From: Nitrososphaera sp.
Lineage (GTDB): Archaea; Thermoproteota; Nitrososphaeria; Nitrososphaerales; Nitrososphaeraceae
Assembly: GCA_025449675.1 (NCBI GenBank)
Contig: JANWIX010000064.1
Span: forward strand, 1 to 34,626
DNA: 34,626 nucleotides
Direction: 5' to 3'
Shown here: in pieces, positions 15,820 to 24,168 of the stretch
Layout: each line of letters begins with the position of its first letter
Numbering within the stretch: the stretch's first letter is position 1
Made by a program: the position numbers and the translations under genes
Notes under the pieces: model-generated
Told to the model about the DNA's origin: nothing
Database searches by the model: none
The model's input: the letters and a program-made list of their open reading frames with translations, nothing else

Positions 15820-16542
15820 CTACTTTTCTACTAGTGCAGCTTCCAATATTTCAAATATTCCCCGCTGGCCGTCCCATTGCACGCTAGCGCGCCTTATGTC
15901 GAGCCTCTTTTGGAAGAGCGGGCAATCGATGACAAGGGTTTCAGCCTCGCCTCCTTCAAAAGTTAGGTTGAAGCCGTGCTTTTTGCCAAGTGATGCCAGC
16001 CTTGTCAAAGACTCTTTGTCCAGGGTAGCACCTAACCATTCTTTTCCTAGGCCCATGGCAGAAACGCCTACGATCAAGATCTTGTAGCCGCTTTCTACCA
16101 GTTCGTTCATGTACTCGGTGGGATCAGAGTGCCAGAGGGGCGCGACCGGCTCGAGCTCATGGTCTTTGCAGACTTGCTCAAATGCCTGTTTTTGGTACAA
16201 GCTGGATATCCCTCCATAAAGGACTCCCTCAATATTGTACATGGCCTTCGCCTGCGCGATGGATTCGCCAAGCGCCTTCATTTCGTCTTCCTTGGTTCCT
16301 CCAGCCACCGGACGATCAATTGCCGGGATCTGCATCGCGTCTGCAAGGTATTTTGTGATATGGCTGTTGGGATAATGGAATAGCGGGCTGTCGTCGGCAG
16401 CCGGGTGCATGGTTAGGAGGCACACGACCTTGTGGCCAAGCTGTTCAGCCCGGTGGATCGAAAAAGTGCTGTCCTTGCCGCCGGAATAGAGCGAAGCCAG
16501 CTTCACGGGTGAAGAGCTGCCCAGTTTGGGCATTAAACTCAT
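15820..16542 (-). CDS. dph6: Diphthine-ammonia ligase (Dph6-like ATP-binding protein)
   Basis: Dph6 carries out the last step of diphthamide synthesis on EF-2, amidating diphthine with ATP. The 240-residue protein has the PP-loop SLYSGGKDS near residue 18, the family segment YGGISSLYQKQ, and the C-terminal EGGEAETLVIDCP. The annotated ATG is at 16542; a second ATG three codons on at 16533 is equally possible given the TATA spacing. It is the first gene of a five-gene minus-strand run. The EF-2 substrate, with His598, is encoded at the left end of the window. Confidence 0.88.
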   Translation of the reverse strand: MSLMPKLGSSSPVKLASLYSGGKDSTFSIHRAEQLGHKVVCLLTMHPAADDSPLFHYPNSHITKYLADAMQIPAIDRPVAGGTKEDEMKALGESIAQAKAMYNIEGVLYGGISSLYQKQAFEQVCKDHELEPVAPLWHSDPTEYMNELVESGYKILIVGVSAMGLGKEWLGATLDKESLTRLASLGKKHGFNLTFEGGEAETLVIDCPLFQKRLDIRRASVQWDGQRGIFEILEAALVEK

Positions 16543-16560
16543 TCGATTAGCCGCTAATTG

Positions 16561-16568
16561 TTTATATC
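16561..16568. promoter_or_regulatory. TATA-like box shared by divergent dph6 and ABC transporter genes
   Basis: TTTATATC lies between the dph6 start (16542 or 16533) and the ATPase TTG (16592). Read on either strand it resembles a TATA box (TATAAA on the minus strand). It is about 28 bases from the plus-strand start and 22-31 bases from the candidate minus-strand starts. One box may therefore serve both directions. Confidence 0.45.
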
Positions 16569-16591
16569 CTCACACTGACCCGAGTCTAGTA

Positions 16592-17404
16592 TTGGACTTG
16601 TTGCTTGAGGCAAGGAACCTCAAAAAGTATTTTCCGGTCAAAAAAAGCCTGTGGCAACTGATGCAAAGGGGAGGACAGGAATACGTGAATGCCGTTGACG
16701 ACGTCAGTTTCACTCTTCAAAAAGGCAAGGTGCTTGTCATCGCTGGAGAGTCCGGTTCGGGCAAGACTACGGTTGCCAGGCTTGTGATGAGGGCTATTGA
16801 CGCTGACAGCGGCTCGATAATTTTCGAAGGCAAGGATGTAACGCACTACAACGGAGAACAGCTGAAGGACTTTCGCGCTGCGGTCCACATGGTCTACCAG
16901 GATCCATACACGTCCATGAACCCGCGCATGAAGATCTTTGAAATTCTGATGGAGCCAGTTGCAATACACGACAGGGCAAGTACAAAAGAAGCCAGGGCAG
17001 CAAAGGTCCATAGCGCCCTTCGAGAAGTTAGCCTCGATCCAGAAAAGATCTCTCGCAAGCTGCCGCATGCCCTTTCCGGCGGCGAAAGGCAGAGAGTGGC
17101 GCTTGCAAGGGCCCTAGTGCTTCGACCAAGGCTTATCGTCGCCGACGAACCTGTGTCAATGCTGGATGTATCCATCAGGGGAGAGATATTGGGGCTCATG
17201 CAGACGCTCAAGGAAAAGTTTGGCATTTCATACATTTACATAACGCACGACCTTTCGACCGCCCGCTATGTTGGCGATGACCTTGCAATAATGAAGGCCG
17301 GCAAGATAGTCGAAATGGGCCCCATTGATAAGGTGCTGGCCAACCCGGTTCACCCCTACACAAAGCAGCTCATCAGCGCGATCCCAGAGATAAAATCCCA
17401 GTAG
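16592..17404 (+). CDS. Dipeptide/oligopeptide/nickel-type ABC transporter ATPase (DppF-like)
   Basis: ATP-hydrolysing subunit of a peptide- or nickel-type importer. Motifs in order: Walker A GESGSGKTT, Q-loop YQDPYTSMNPR, signature LSGGERQRVALARAL, Walker B LIVADEPVSMLD, switch ITHDLS, and the C-terminal PVHPYTKQLISAIPE typical of this subfamily. The start is TTG 16592, 28 bases after the TATA-like box; longer frames reach back into dph6 and lack homology. These importers usually have two ATPases (DppD and DppF). Only this DppF-like one is present here, so it may homodimerise or pair with a distant gene. Confidence 0.9.
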   Translation: MDLLLEARNLKKYFPVKKSLWQLMQRGGQEYVNAVDDVSFTLQKGKVLVIAGESGSGKTTVARLVMRAIDADSGSIIFEGKDVTHYNGEQLKDFRAAVHMVYQDPYTSMNPRMKIFEILMEPVAIHDRASTKEARAAKVHSALREVSLDPEKISRKLPHALSGGERQRVALARALVLRPRLIVADEPVSMLDVSIRGEILGLMQTLKEKFGISYIYITHDLSTARYVGDDLAIMKAGKIVEMGPIDKVLANPVHPYTKQLISAIPEIKSQ

Positions 17405-17458
17405 CAACAAGCATCTCAACATGAAAAACATATTAATGCAGAACTGACCCTAATCATA

Positions 17459-20400
17459 GTGCGGAAAGCACCAGTACTGTCTGCCGGTATCATCGCGCTG
17501 CTCTTATTCTCTATCCTTGCTGTGATGCCTGCCTCTTTTGCCCAGACAGAAAAAGGTCCGTACATAGACCAAGTGAGGTTCATCTTTCGCGAAGATGAGA
17601 ATCTTGCGCTTGAAGAAATAAGGAATGGCGATCTGGACATGTATCATTTTAGAATCGCGCTCGAGGCCGCGCCTGCAGCAGAGAATGATCCCCGTTTGCA
17701 GGTGCATCACAGGCAGGCTGGTTCGATGGGGCTTTTCGTAAACCCGGCGCCCTCGGATGACGACAACACGATCAATCCTTTCGAGTTCCGGGAGGCAAGG
17801 TACGCCCTGAACTACCTGGTAGACCGCGAGTCCATAGTCAACCTTGTCCAAAGGGGGTACGGGACTGCAATGATCGATCCCTTCGGGCTTTCCTCACCGG
17901 AATACCTGAATGTTATTGACATCGTAGAGTCGTTTGGCTTTAGATACAACCCTGCGCTTGCAGAAAAAATGATCTCTGATGCTATGATTGGAGCAGGGGC
18001 CCTGAAGCAGGACGGCAAATGGACATACAGCAATAATCCTGTTGCGATAAAAATGCTGATCAGGCAAGACGATACGCCACGCAAGTCTTTGGGCGAGATA
18101 GTAGCCTCAGAGCTGGAAAAGATAGGCTTTACCGTCCAGAAGGAATATGGTGACTTGAACAAGGCAACCACAGTGGTATATGGGACTGACCCGAAGGATC
18201 TCCAGTGGCACCTGTACACCGAAGGGTTCGCCGGAACTTCAGTCTTTGTGCAGTACAACCCGGTGGTTCCGGCGCAGATGTACGGGCCATGGTACGGGAG
18301 GATGCCAGGCGGGCAGAATCCGGCGTTCTGGATCTATCAAAACGCGACCCTGGACGAAGTGACACAAAAGATTCTCTTCTTCAACTTTACCTCTGAAGCG
18401 GAAAGGAACGACCTTGTCAGGAAAGCTGTGCAGATGGGAGTGCAGGAATCCGTCAGGATCTTTGTAACGCAAAAGACGGATCCGTTCGTCGCGTCGGCCA
18501 ACCTTCGAGGACTGGTCAACGATTTTGGAGCAGGCATCACCAGCAAGTATACGCTGCTCAACGTCCAGCAGACAGATGGAACAAAGTCACTTGACATAGG
18601 TGTCAAGCAGATCCACCAGGGTTCCTGGAATAGCATTGGCGGACTCCAGGACACGTACAGCAGAGACATCTACAGCTCCATTGCCGACAGCGGAACGTTC
18701 CGTGACCCCTACACCGGCGACATAATTCCATTCAGGGCAGAGTGGACAGACGTCTCCACCGAAGGCCCTGTGAACAGGATGGCAGTTGACCCGAGGGCAC
18801 AAGTGTGGGACCCAGCGACACAGACGTGGAAGGCAGAAGGCAGTGGCACTTCTTTGAGCAAGGTGATTTTCAAGCCGCTGTATTCCAGTTGGCACAACGG
18901 GATCCCAATGGATGTTTCCGACTTGATGTTCAGCCAATATTTCTTCTTTGAATGGGGAACTGATTCCGGCGAGGCAGATCAGACAGTGGATCCAGATTAC
19001 ACTGCCCAGGCGTCGGCGGCAATCCCGCTCATGAAGGGCCTGATCTTCTCGCCAACAGAAATTGAAACCTACATAGACTTGTGGCACTATGATGAAAAAG
19101 AGATAGCGGACTCGGGTATCTTTTTCGCCAGCGAACCTTGGGAGATAGCGGCGGCCACTGAAAGGCTCGTCGTAGACGGAAAACTTGCCTTTTCCAGGAA
19201 TGAAGCAAGCGTCAAGGGCGTAAGCTGGCTCGACCCGCTCGTAAAAGAGCACGCGGACATGATAAAGGCTGAACTCTTGAAGATGAAGAGTGAGAATTTT
19301 GTGCCGCCGGCTCTAACGACAGTGGTAAGCGCTGACGCAGCTGCGAAGCGCTATGACGCAAGCATAAAGTGGATCGAGGATCACGACCATGCGATCATTA
19401 GCAACGGTGCATTTTACCTTGATAGCTTTAACACCGCGGGCGGCACAATAACAATAAAGGCGTTTCGCGATGAGTCGTATCCATTTGAGGTCGGGCATTG
19501 GTCAAAGTACGAGCAGCCGAGGCTCGCCGACATCACAAGCATCAATGTACCAAGGTCTGTGGTGATAGGTCAGCCGGCTGAAGTGAGCCTTGACCTCGAG
19601 GTCGCCGGTGAACCCAGCAGCGACGCGACCGTAGAGTATTTTGTTTCTAACAAGGACTCGCAACTGGTCGCAAGGGGAAATGCCGAGCCTGAGGGGGAAG
19701 GCAAGTTCAGGTTTGAACTGCCAGCAGAGAATACGCAAAAGCTATCACCAGGTCCTAATCAGCTAAAGGTTTTTGCAAGCAGCAACGACGCCCGCCGCTT
19801 TGATATTTCGACTAGCACTATTCTTGCGGCCGGCTCATCTTCGACAAACAACCAGACATCCAACAATCAAACAGGGAGCACTGACCAGACCCCGCAGCAG
19901 CCATCTGGCTGCCTGATCGCGACCGCAGCCTTTGGATCCGAACTCACGCCCCAGGTGCAATACCTCCGCAACTTCCGCGAGCAATACATACTTTCTACTT
20001 CATCGGGAGCGGCTTTCATGAACGCATTCAATTCCATCTACTACTCATTCAGCCCCCAGGTAGCTGACTATGAACGGGGACAACCGTGGCTGCAGGGCGC
20101 AGTAAAAGCCGGGTTGTATCCATTGTTCGGAATATTGATGGCTTCAGAGCGCGCTCATTTTGTCACCAATGGCGGAGAGGCAGGCTCGATAATGTCGGGG
20201 GCGCTGGCAAGCATGCTCATCGGAATTGTCTACCTGTGGCCCGCGACCATCTCTGCTAGGGTGCAGAGCAGGTTTTCCGCAGCCGCCAAGATTTCGGTGC
20301 TTATCCTGGCCGCCTCCCTGGTTCTTACATTCGTCGGGATATTTGCTGGCTACTCTGGGCTACTAATGTTCAGCACGCCTCTCATTGTGCTATCGATAGC

Positions 20401-20485
20401 CAGCGCATCTGCGCTGGCTGCGGGCTGGCTGATCAGGCGAGCTCTAAAATTAACACAGGCAAATATTAATAGAAAACTGTTCTAG
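17459..20485 (+). CDS. Family 5 extracellular solute-binding protein with C-terminal CFI-box-like and membrane domains
   Basis: The GTG start is followed by a signal peptide (about residues 1-29, ending ASFAQ). The large binding domain is of the SBP family 5, which captures peptides, nickel chelates or similar ligands. An N/Q/S/T-rich linker spans about residues 792-815. Then comes a CFI-box-like segment starting GCLIATAAFGSE (Cys818), with VQYLRNFREQYIL and SPQVADYE. The last 100 residues contain three hydrophobic segments and a basic end. At 1008 residues it is about twice the family length. The membrane part would anchor it to the cell. TATTAA lies about 25 bases upstream of the GTG. Substrate unknown. 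Confidence 0.85.
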   Translation: MRKAPVLSAGIIALLLFSILAVMPASFAQTEKGPYIDQVRFIFREDENLALEEIRNGDLDMYHFRIALEAAPAAENDPRLQVHHRQAGSMGLFVNPAPSDDDNTINPFEFREARYALNYLVDRESIVNLVQRGYGTAMIDPFGLSSPEYLNVIDIVESFGFRYNPALAEKMISDAMIGAGALKQDGKWTYSNNPVAIKMLIRQDDTPRKSLGEIVASELEKIGFTVQKEYGDLNKATTVVYGTDPKDLQWHLYTEGFAGTSVFVQYNPVVPAQMYGPWYGRMPGGQNPAFWIYQNATLDEVTQKILFFNFTSEAERNDLVRKAVQMGVQESVRIFVTQKTDPFVASANLRGLVNDFGAGITSKYTLLNVQQTDGTKSLDIGVKQIHQGSWNSIGGLQDTYSRDIYSSIADSGTFRDPYTGDIIPFRAEWTDVSTEGPVNRMAVDPRAQVWDPATQTWKAEGSGTSLSKVIFKPLYSSWHNGIPMDVSDLMFSQYFFFEWGTDSGEADQTVDPDYTAQASAAIPLMKGLIFSPTEIETYIDLWHYDEKEIADSGIFFASEPWEIAAATERLVVDGKLAFSRNEASVKGVSWLDPLVKEHADMIKAELLKMKSENFVPPALTTVVSADAAAKRYDASIKWIEDHDHAIISNGAFYLDSFNTAGGTITIKAFRDESYPFEVGHWSKYEQPRLADITSINVPRSVVIGQPAEVSLDLEVAGEPSSDATVEYFVSNKDSQLVARGNAEPEGEGKFRFELPAENTQKLSPGPNQLKVFASSNDARRFDISTSTILAAGSSSTNNQTSNNQTGSTDQTPQQPSGCLIATAAFGSELTPQVQYLRNFREQYILSTSSGAAFMNAFNSIYYSFSPQVADYERGQPWLQGAVKAGLYPLFGILMASERAHFVTNGGEAGSIMSGALASMLIGIVYLWPATISARVQSRFSAAAKISVLILAASLVLTFVGIFAGYSGLLMFSTPLIVLSIASASALAAGWLIRRALKLTQANINRKLF

Positions 20486-20504
20486 TAGTGCAGGATACAC
20501 GCAA

Positions 20505-21548
20505 TTGGGCTTTTCTCGCTTTGTCATAAAGAGGTCAATAAACATGGTCATTGTGCTCTTTGCGACTCTAGTCCTGACTATAGCCCTGCTTGGTCCGACC
20601 ATGGACAAGATCCTGAAGGAATCGATATTGTATTACGCCGTGGAGGAGCTAAACAACAAGGACATAAAGTTCCCTACCGCAGCAGAACGCCAGCGCTACA
20701 TCGACGAGCAAGTCGCGAGGCAAATCAAAACCATCGGACTTGATGAGCCCTGGTACGGTCCGAAACGCTTCGCCAACACCGTACTGAAAGTCATGATACT
20801 GGATCTCGGAAAATCAAACTACATTACGAGCGACGCTGGCTCTCCTAAAGTATCTGATATCATACTAGAAAAGATGCCAAAGACGATACTCTTGTTCACA
20901 ACCTCAACGATAATCGTCACGGTAATCGGGCTCTATCTAGGCGCATTCGTGGGAAACAAGGCAGGGTCGTTGTGGGACAGACTCAATTCTACTTTTGCTG
21001 TATTCAGCAGCTCATTTCCTACATGGTGGGTAGGAATGCTGATGATCTTTGCCTTTGCCTTCACATATCATATTTTTCCATCCCGGGCCACACCGCTCAC
21101 ACCGCCTTCTGATCCTTCGTACATATTCGACCTTCTTTACCACATGCTGCTTCCACTGATAACAATCGTATTGGTTGCCTTTGGCGCGTGGGCCTACACC
21201 GTTCGGTATTTCGTGGTGGGAGTACTGGGAGAAGACTATATTGCCGCAAAGAGGACGGCGGGGATTCCAGAAAGAAGGATAGTGTATTCGCATGCTTTGA
21301 AAAATGCGGCACCGCCTATAGTTACAGTCGTGGCACTGAGCCTCGCTGGCTCGCTCAGTGGAGCCATAACTATCGAGGCAGTGTTTGACTGGCCGGGGAT
21401 GGGAAGCCTATACTATGATGCGATAGGATTTCTCGACATCCCAATCATAATAGGGATCACCTATGTTTTGACTGTCATCTTTATCCTCACAGTCTTTGTC
21501 ACTGACATAATCTATGCCTACTTTGATCCGCGGGTGAAAGTCGGATGA
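20505..21548 (+). CDS. ABC transporter permease, DppB-like
   Basis: Membrane permease of the same importer. The 347-residue protein has an N-terminal helix, an extracellular segment, and five further hydrophobic segments with the EAA-type cytoplasmic loop EDYIAAKRTAGIPERRIVYSHALKNA. The start, TTG 20505, is the first codon of the conserved MGFSRFVIKR-like N terminus; a weak GGAT lies eight bases upstream. It follows the binding protein after 19 bases and overlaps the next permease by four bases, so the operon is compact. Confidence 0.9.
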   Translation: MGFSRFVIKRSINMVIVLFATLVLTIALLGPTMDKILKESILYYAVEELNNKDIKFPTAAERQRYIDEQVARQIKTIGLDEPWYGPKRFANTVLKVMILDLGKSNYITSDAGSPKVSDIILEKMPKTILLFTTSTIIVTVIGLYLGAFVGNKAGSLWDRLNSTFAVFSSSFPTWWVGMLMIFAFAFTYHIFPSRATPLTPPSDPSYIFDLLYHMLLPLITIVLVAFGAWAYTVRYFVVGVLGEDYIAAKRTAGIPERRIVYSHALKNAAPPIVTVVALSLAGSLSGAITIEAVFDWPGMGSLYYDAIGFLDIPIIIGITYVLTVIFILTVFVTDIIYAYFDPRVKVG

Positions 21549-22936
21549 GCGTTACTGAGGTACTCTCCAGGTCAGACATTATTCGCCAGTTCAAACACTC
21601 AAAGAGCGGTCTGGCAGGCGTATTCTTGCTACTCGCCCTTGTCCTGATGAGCGTTTACGCCGCTGTCGCGGTACCGTTCGAATCTCTCAGGCAGTGGAAC
21701 AATCCCGTCTTCTGGGTTGACCTGCCGCAGTCCGCTGCCCCTGCGTGGACAAACTTTGGCTTTGGACCAAAGAACACCGAGCATGTTGTTCTGCGCATGG
21801 AGGATGCGTCAGTTTCAGTCTCTACCGAAGGAGGTGTGCGGACCGTGACGCATTCCTATTCTTTGAACTACAACTATGACACCTATCCGGACGACTTTAT
21901 GCTAATCTACGCCGCTCGATACGGTAGCACGCAGCCTGCATTGCAGGTAGACGTACTGCGCCCGGACGGAAATGAATTCAGGATTTACTTTGCTTCACTT
22001 CCTCCGTCGCAGCAGGGTGACAATGAATTCTCTGCAAGGGTATTCTCTACCGACAGGGCGGTATCAACTGAGCTCCGAAAATACTTGGGCTCCTTTTCGT
22101 ATACACCGGACCACACTAGGCCCCAGGTCATGATGTTCTCAGATGCGGTTGAGAACAGAGTGCTGAAGGGAAATTACGTGATAAAAGAAACGTTCTATCT
22201 TTTCGACCCTGCCGATTCAGTGGTCAATTCAGGGTTCATTCTGGGAGGCAAAGTCTACGGGATCATTGGAACTGACGACTTGCGCAGAGATCTATCAGTG
22301 GGGATACTGTGGGGCGCCCCCGTCGCATTGTTCATCGGGCTCACCGTCGCAATAGCCGGCGTAATTATAGGCCTTATCTATGGTGTCATTGCCGGATACA
22401 AGGGGAACCGCACGGATGAAGGGCTGATGAGAATAAACGACATATTCTATTCTCTGCCGACTCTTCCGCTTCTGATTATACTATCTGTCACCATAGGCAG
22501 GAACATCTTTCTCATCACCGGATTTCTCGTGATATTTGGCTGGGTGGGGATGGCGAAGATAAGCAGAAGCCTTGCCCTCCAGATAAAGAATCTTCAATAC
22601 GTTGAAGCAGCAAAACTGATGGGCCAATCGGATTTCAAAATAATATCCAAGCACATCATCCCCCAGCTTCTCCCGCTGACTTTTGCTTCAATCGCGATCT
22701 CTGTCCCTAGCGCAATCCTGGGAGAAGCGACGCTTAGCTTCCTGGGCCTTTCCGATCCTTCCATCCCGACATGGGGACAGATATTGCACGACGCAAACAC
22801 TGCCGGCGCCGCTTCAAGGGGCCTCTGGTGGTGGATAGTACCTCCAGGACTCATGATAGCGCTGACCGGCCTGGCCTTTGTCCTGATAGGCAACGCGCTT
22901 GATGTAATAGTCAACCCAAGGTCCAGAAAGAGATGA
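21545..22936 (+). CDS. ABC transporter permease, DppC-like
   Basis: Second permease of the importer. After a first membrane helix (GVFLLLALVLMSVYAAVAV) there is a long extracytoplasmic insert at about residues 45-225, rich in strands and unusual in length for DppC. The permease core follows, with several helices and the EAA loop YVEAAKLMGQSDFKIISKHIIPQLLPL. The length of 463 residues exceeds the usual 280-300 because of the insert. The ATG overlaps the stop of the DppB-like gene (ATGA). The transporter genes end here. Confidence 0.9.
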   Translation: MSVTEVLSRSDIIRQFKHSKSGLAGVFLLLALVLMSVYAAVAVPFESLRQWNNPVFWVDLPQSAAPAWTNFGFGPKNTEHVVLRMEDASVSVSTEGGVRTVTHSYSLNYNYDTYPDDFMLIYAARYGSTQPALQVDVLRPDGNEFRIYFASLPPSQQGDNEFSARVFSTDRAVSTELRKYLGSFSYTPDHTRPQVMMFSDAVENRVLKGNYVIKETFYLFDPADSVVNSGFILGGKVYGIIGTDDLRRDLSVGILWGAPVALFIGLTVAIAGVIIGLIYGVIAGYKGNRTDEGLMRINDIFYSLPTLPLLIILSVTIGRNIFLITGFLVIFGWVGMAKISRSLALQIKNLQYVEAAKLMGQSDFKIISKHIIPQLLPLTFASIAISVPSAILGEATLSFLGLSDPSIPTWGQILHDANTAGAASRGLWWWIVPPGLMIALTGLAFVLIGNALDVIVNPRSRKR

Positions 22937-23013
22937 TGGATGCCTCAGGACTCATAATCTTCATCACAAGATGAGAACTCTTTCAGCCGGCTCTTCCTAC
23001 ACTTCATCAGCAT

Positions 23014-23032
23014 CCGGCAGTAACTCTGCCGC
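23014..23032. terminator. Hairpin between convergent permease and aIF5A genes
   Basis: CGGCAG at 23015-23020 pairs with CTGCCG at 23026-23031 around the 5-base loop TAACT, with one more C:G possible. A T-containing stretch (ATTGTATAACTTTT) follows on the plus strand. The site lies between two convergent genes, which suits a terminator. Confidence 0.4.
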
Positions 23033-23047
23033 TCTATTGTATAACTT

Positions 23048-23452
23048 TTAGCCCTTGACCCTGACGATCTTGATCCTTTCGAGGACCTTCCAGTATTCGA
23101 CTTCCCTGCCCTGGATGTCGCCCTGCGCTATGCGCTCCTTTATCTCGTCTTCCACCGCCGTCGTCTCAAAAGTCTCAAAAGTTTCCAGATCCATTATCTG
23201 GAGCGTATCGCCCTGCTTTGATATTATCTGGCCGCTGCGCTTGTCTATGAGCGGGACTTCGACCTTGGCGGAAACAGGACCTACAAATGGATGTGTCCTG
23301 CCATCGAAAACCCCCACCGCGTTGATCCTGGCCTTGGCCGATCCATGCTTTCCCGGTTTGCTGTGATCATATGAAACGATCCTGCAAGGCTCGCCATCAA
23401 CGACAATGTATGAACCGACTTTCAGCGCACCAAGATCCATCGGCTTGCTCAT
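23048..23452 (-). CDS. eif5a: Translation initiation factor aIF5A
   Basis: aIF5A helps the ribosome through difficult peptide stretches and carries hypusine or deoxyhypusine in archaea. The 134-residue protein has the modification loop SKPGKHGSAK with Lys35 as the modified residue, and an OB-fold C-terminal half. The ATG at 23452 has GTTATATAAGC about 32 bases upstream. No deoxyhypusine synthase gene is in the window. Identification is secure. Confidence 0.97.
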   Translation of the reverse strand: MSKPMDLGALKVGSYIVVDGEPCRIVSYDHSKPGKHGSAKARINAVGVFDGRTHPFVGPVSAKVEVPLIDKRSGQIISKQGDTLQIMDLETFETFETTAVEDEIKERIAQGDIQGREVEYWKVLERIKIVRVKG

Positions 23453-23491
23453 AAATCAAGTGCCTAGAGAAAAGCCTGCTTATATAACGCT

Positions 23492-24103
23492 TTACTTCAA
23501 TTTCTCCAAGATGGAAAAACTGACAAGATTGTTGAGCGCGATTCCTCTCCGGGCGACATCGCGCCTTGTACGCTCGCAGTATTTTTGATCCGTCTGGTGC
23601 GTCTTCTCTCCCTCGACCTCAAGTATCACCAGGTTTTTGGAATACGGGAACGTGAATTTTGGCTGCTCGGCCGCCAGCAGCTGCATCTGCGCAAGGCTTG
23701 CCTTCTTTACCCTGTCGCGCCGGGCAATCGCATTTGCCAAGTCGCCGATTGCTGGATCGCCATTAGTGTACTTTGTGAAATAAAGTGAAACATAATTCAG
23801 CCTGTCACCAGCGCGCTCAAACAACGGGCCGGAGAAACTGAACGTGAACGAAAGCCGATCCATGTTGCTGTTCTTGATGTCGCCAAGTACGGCCTGAAGA
23901 TCATTAAACGAAGCAAGGATGTACGTATTTGCTTTATTCGGAAAGTACGGAATGCTCTCCTCCGCAAATGTCGCGGTCGCAAAGTAAATGTCAGCGACTG
24001 CGTCGTTCTTCTTCCAGTATTCGATCAGGGACGCCGACTGCTTGTCATGTGGCGTGCAAACGTAACCCTGAACGCTACCCCCCGCGTTATCCGCCAATCC
24101 CAT
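23492..24103 (-). CDS. Hypothetical protein, 203 aa
   Basis: I do not recognise this protein. It starts MGLADNAGGSVQGYVCTPHD, contains YWKKNDAVADIYFATATFAEE and LSFTFSFSGPLFERAGDRLNYVSLYFTKY, and ends with a basic segment. No signal peptide or membrane helix is evident. The ATG at 24103 has ATATATAC about 20-27 bases upstream, supporting a leaderless gene. It lies between aIF5A and CorA on the same strand, each with its own upstream region. Confidence 0.7.
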   Translation of the reverse strand: MGLADNAGGSVQGYVCTPHDKQSASLIEYWKKNDAVADIYFATATFAEESIPYFPNKANTYILASFNDLQAVLGDIKNSNMDRLSFTFSFSGPLFERAGDRLNYVSLYFTKYTNGDPAIGDLANAIARRDRVKKASLAQMQLLAAEQPKFTFPYSKNLVILEVEGEKTHQTDQKYCERTRRDVARRGIALNNLVSFSILEKLK

Positions 24104-24168
24104 TCAGAGGTTATAATGGGAGTATATATGCTGTAGGGCAACATCGACTTGGTTGTTTCGTGCTTGAG

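Noticed and set aside
18587-19252. Long minus-strand frame inside the binding-protein gene
   Set aside because: Antisense to a clear family 5 binding domain; no motif of its own.
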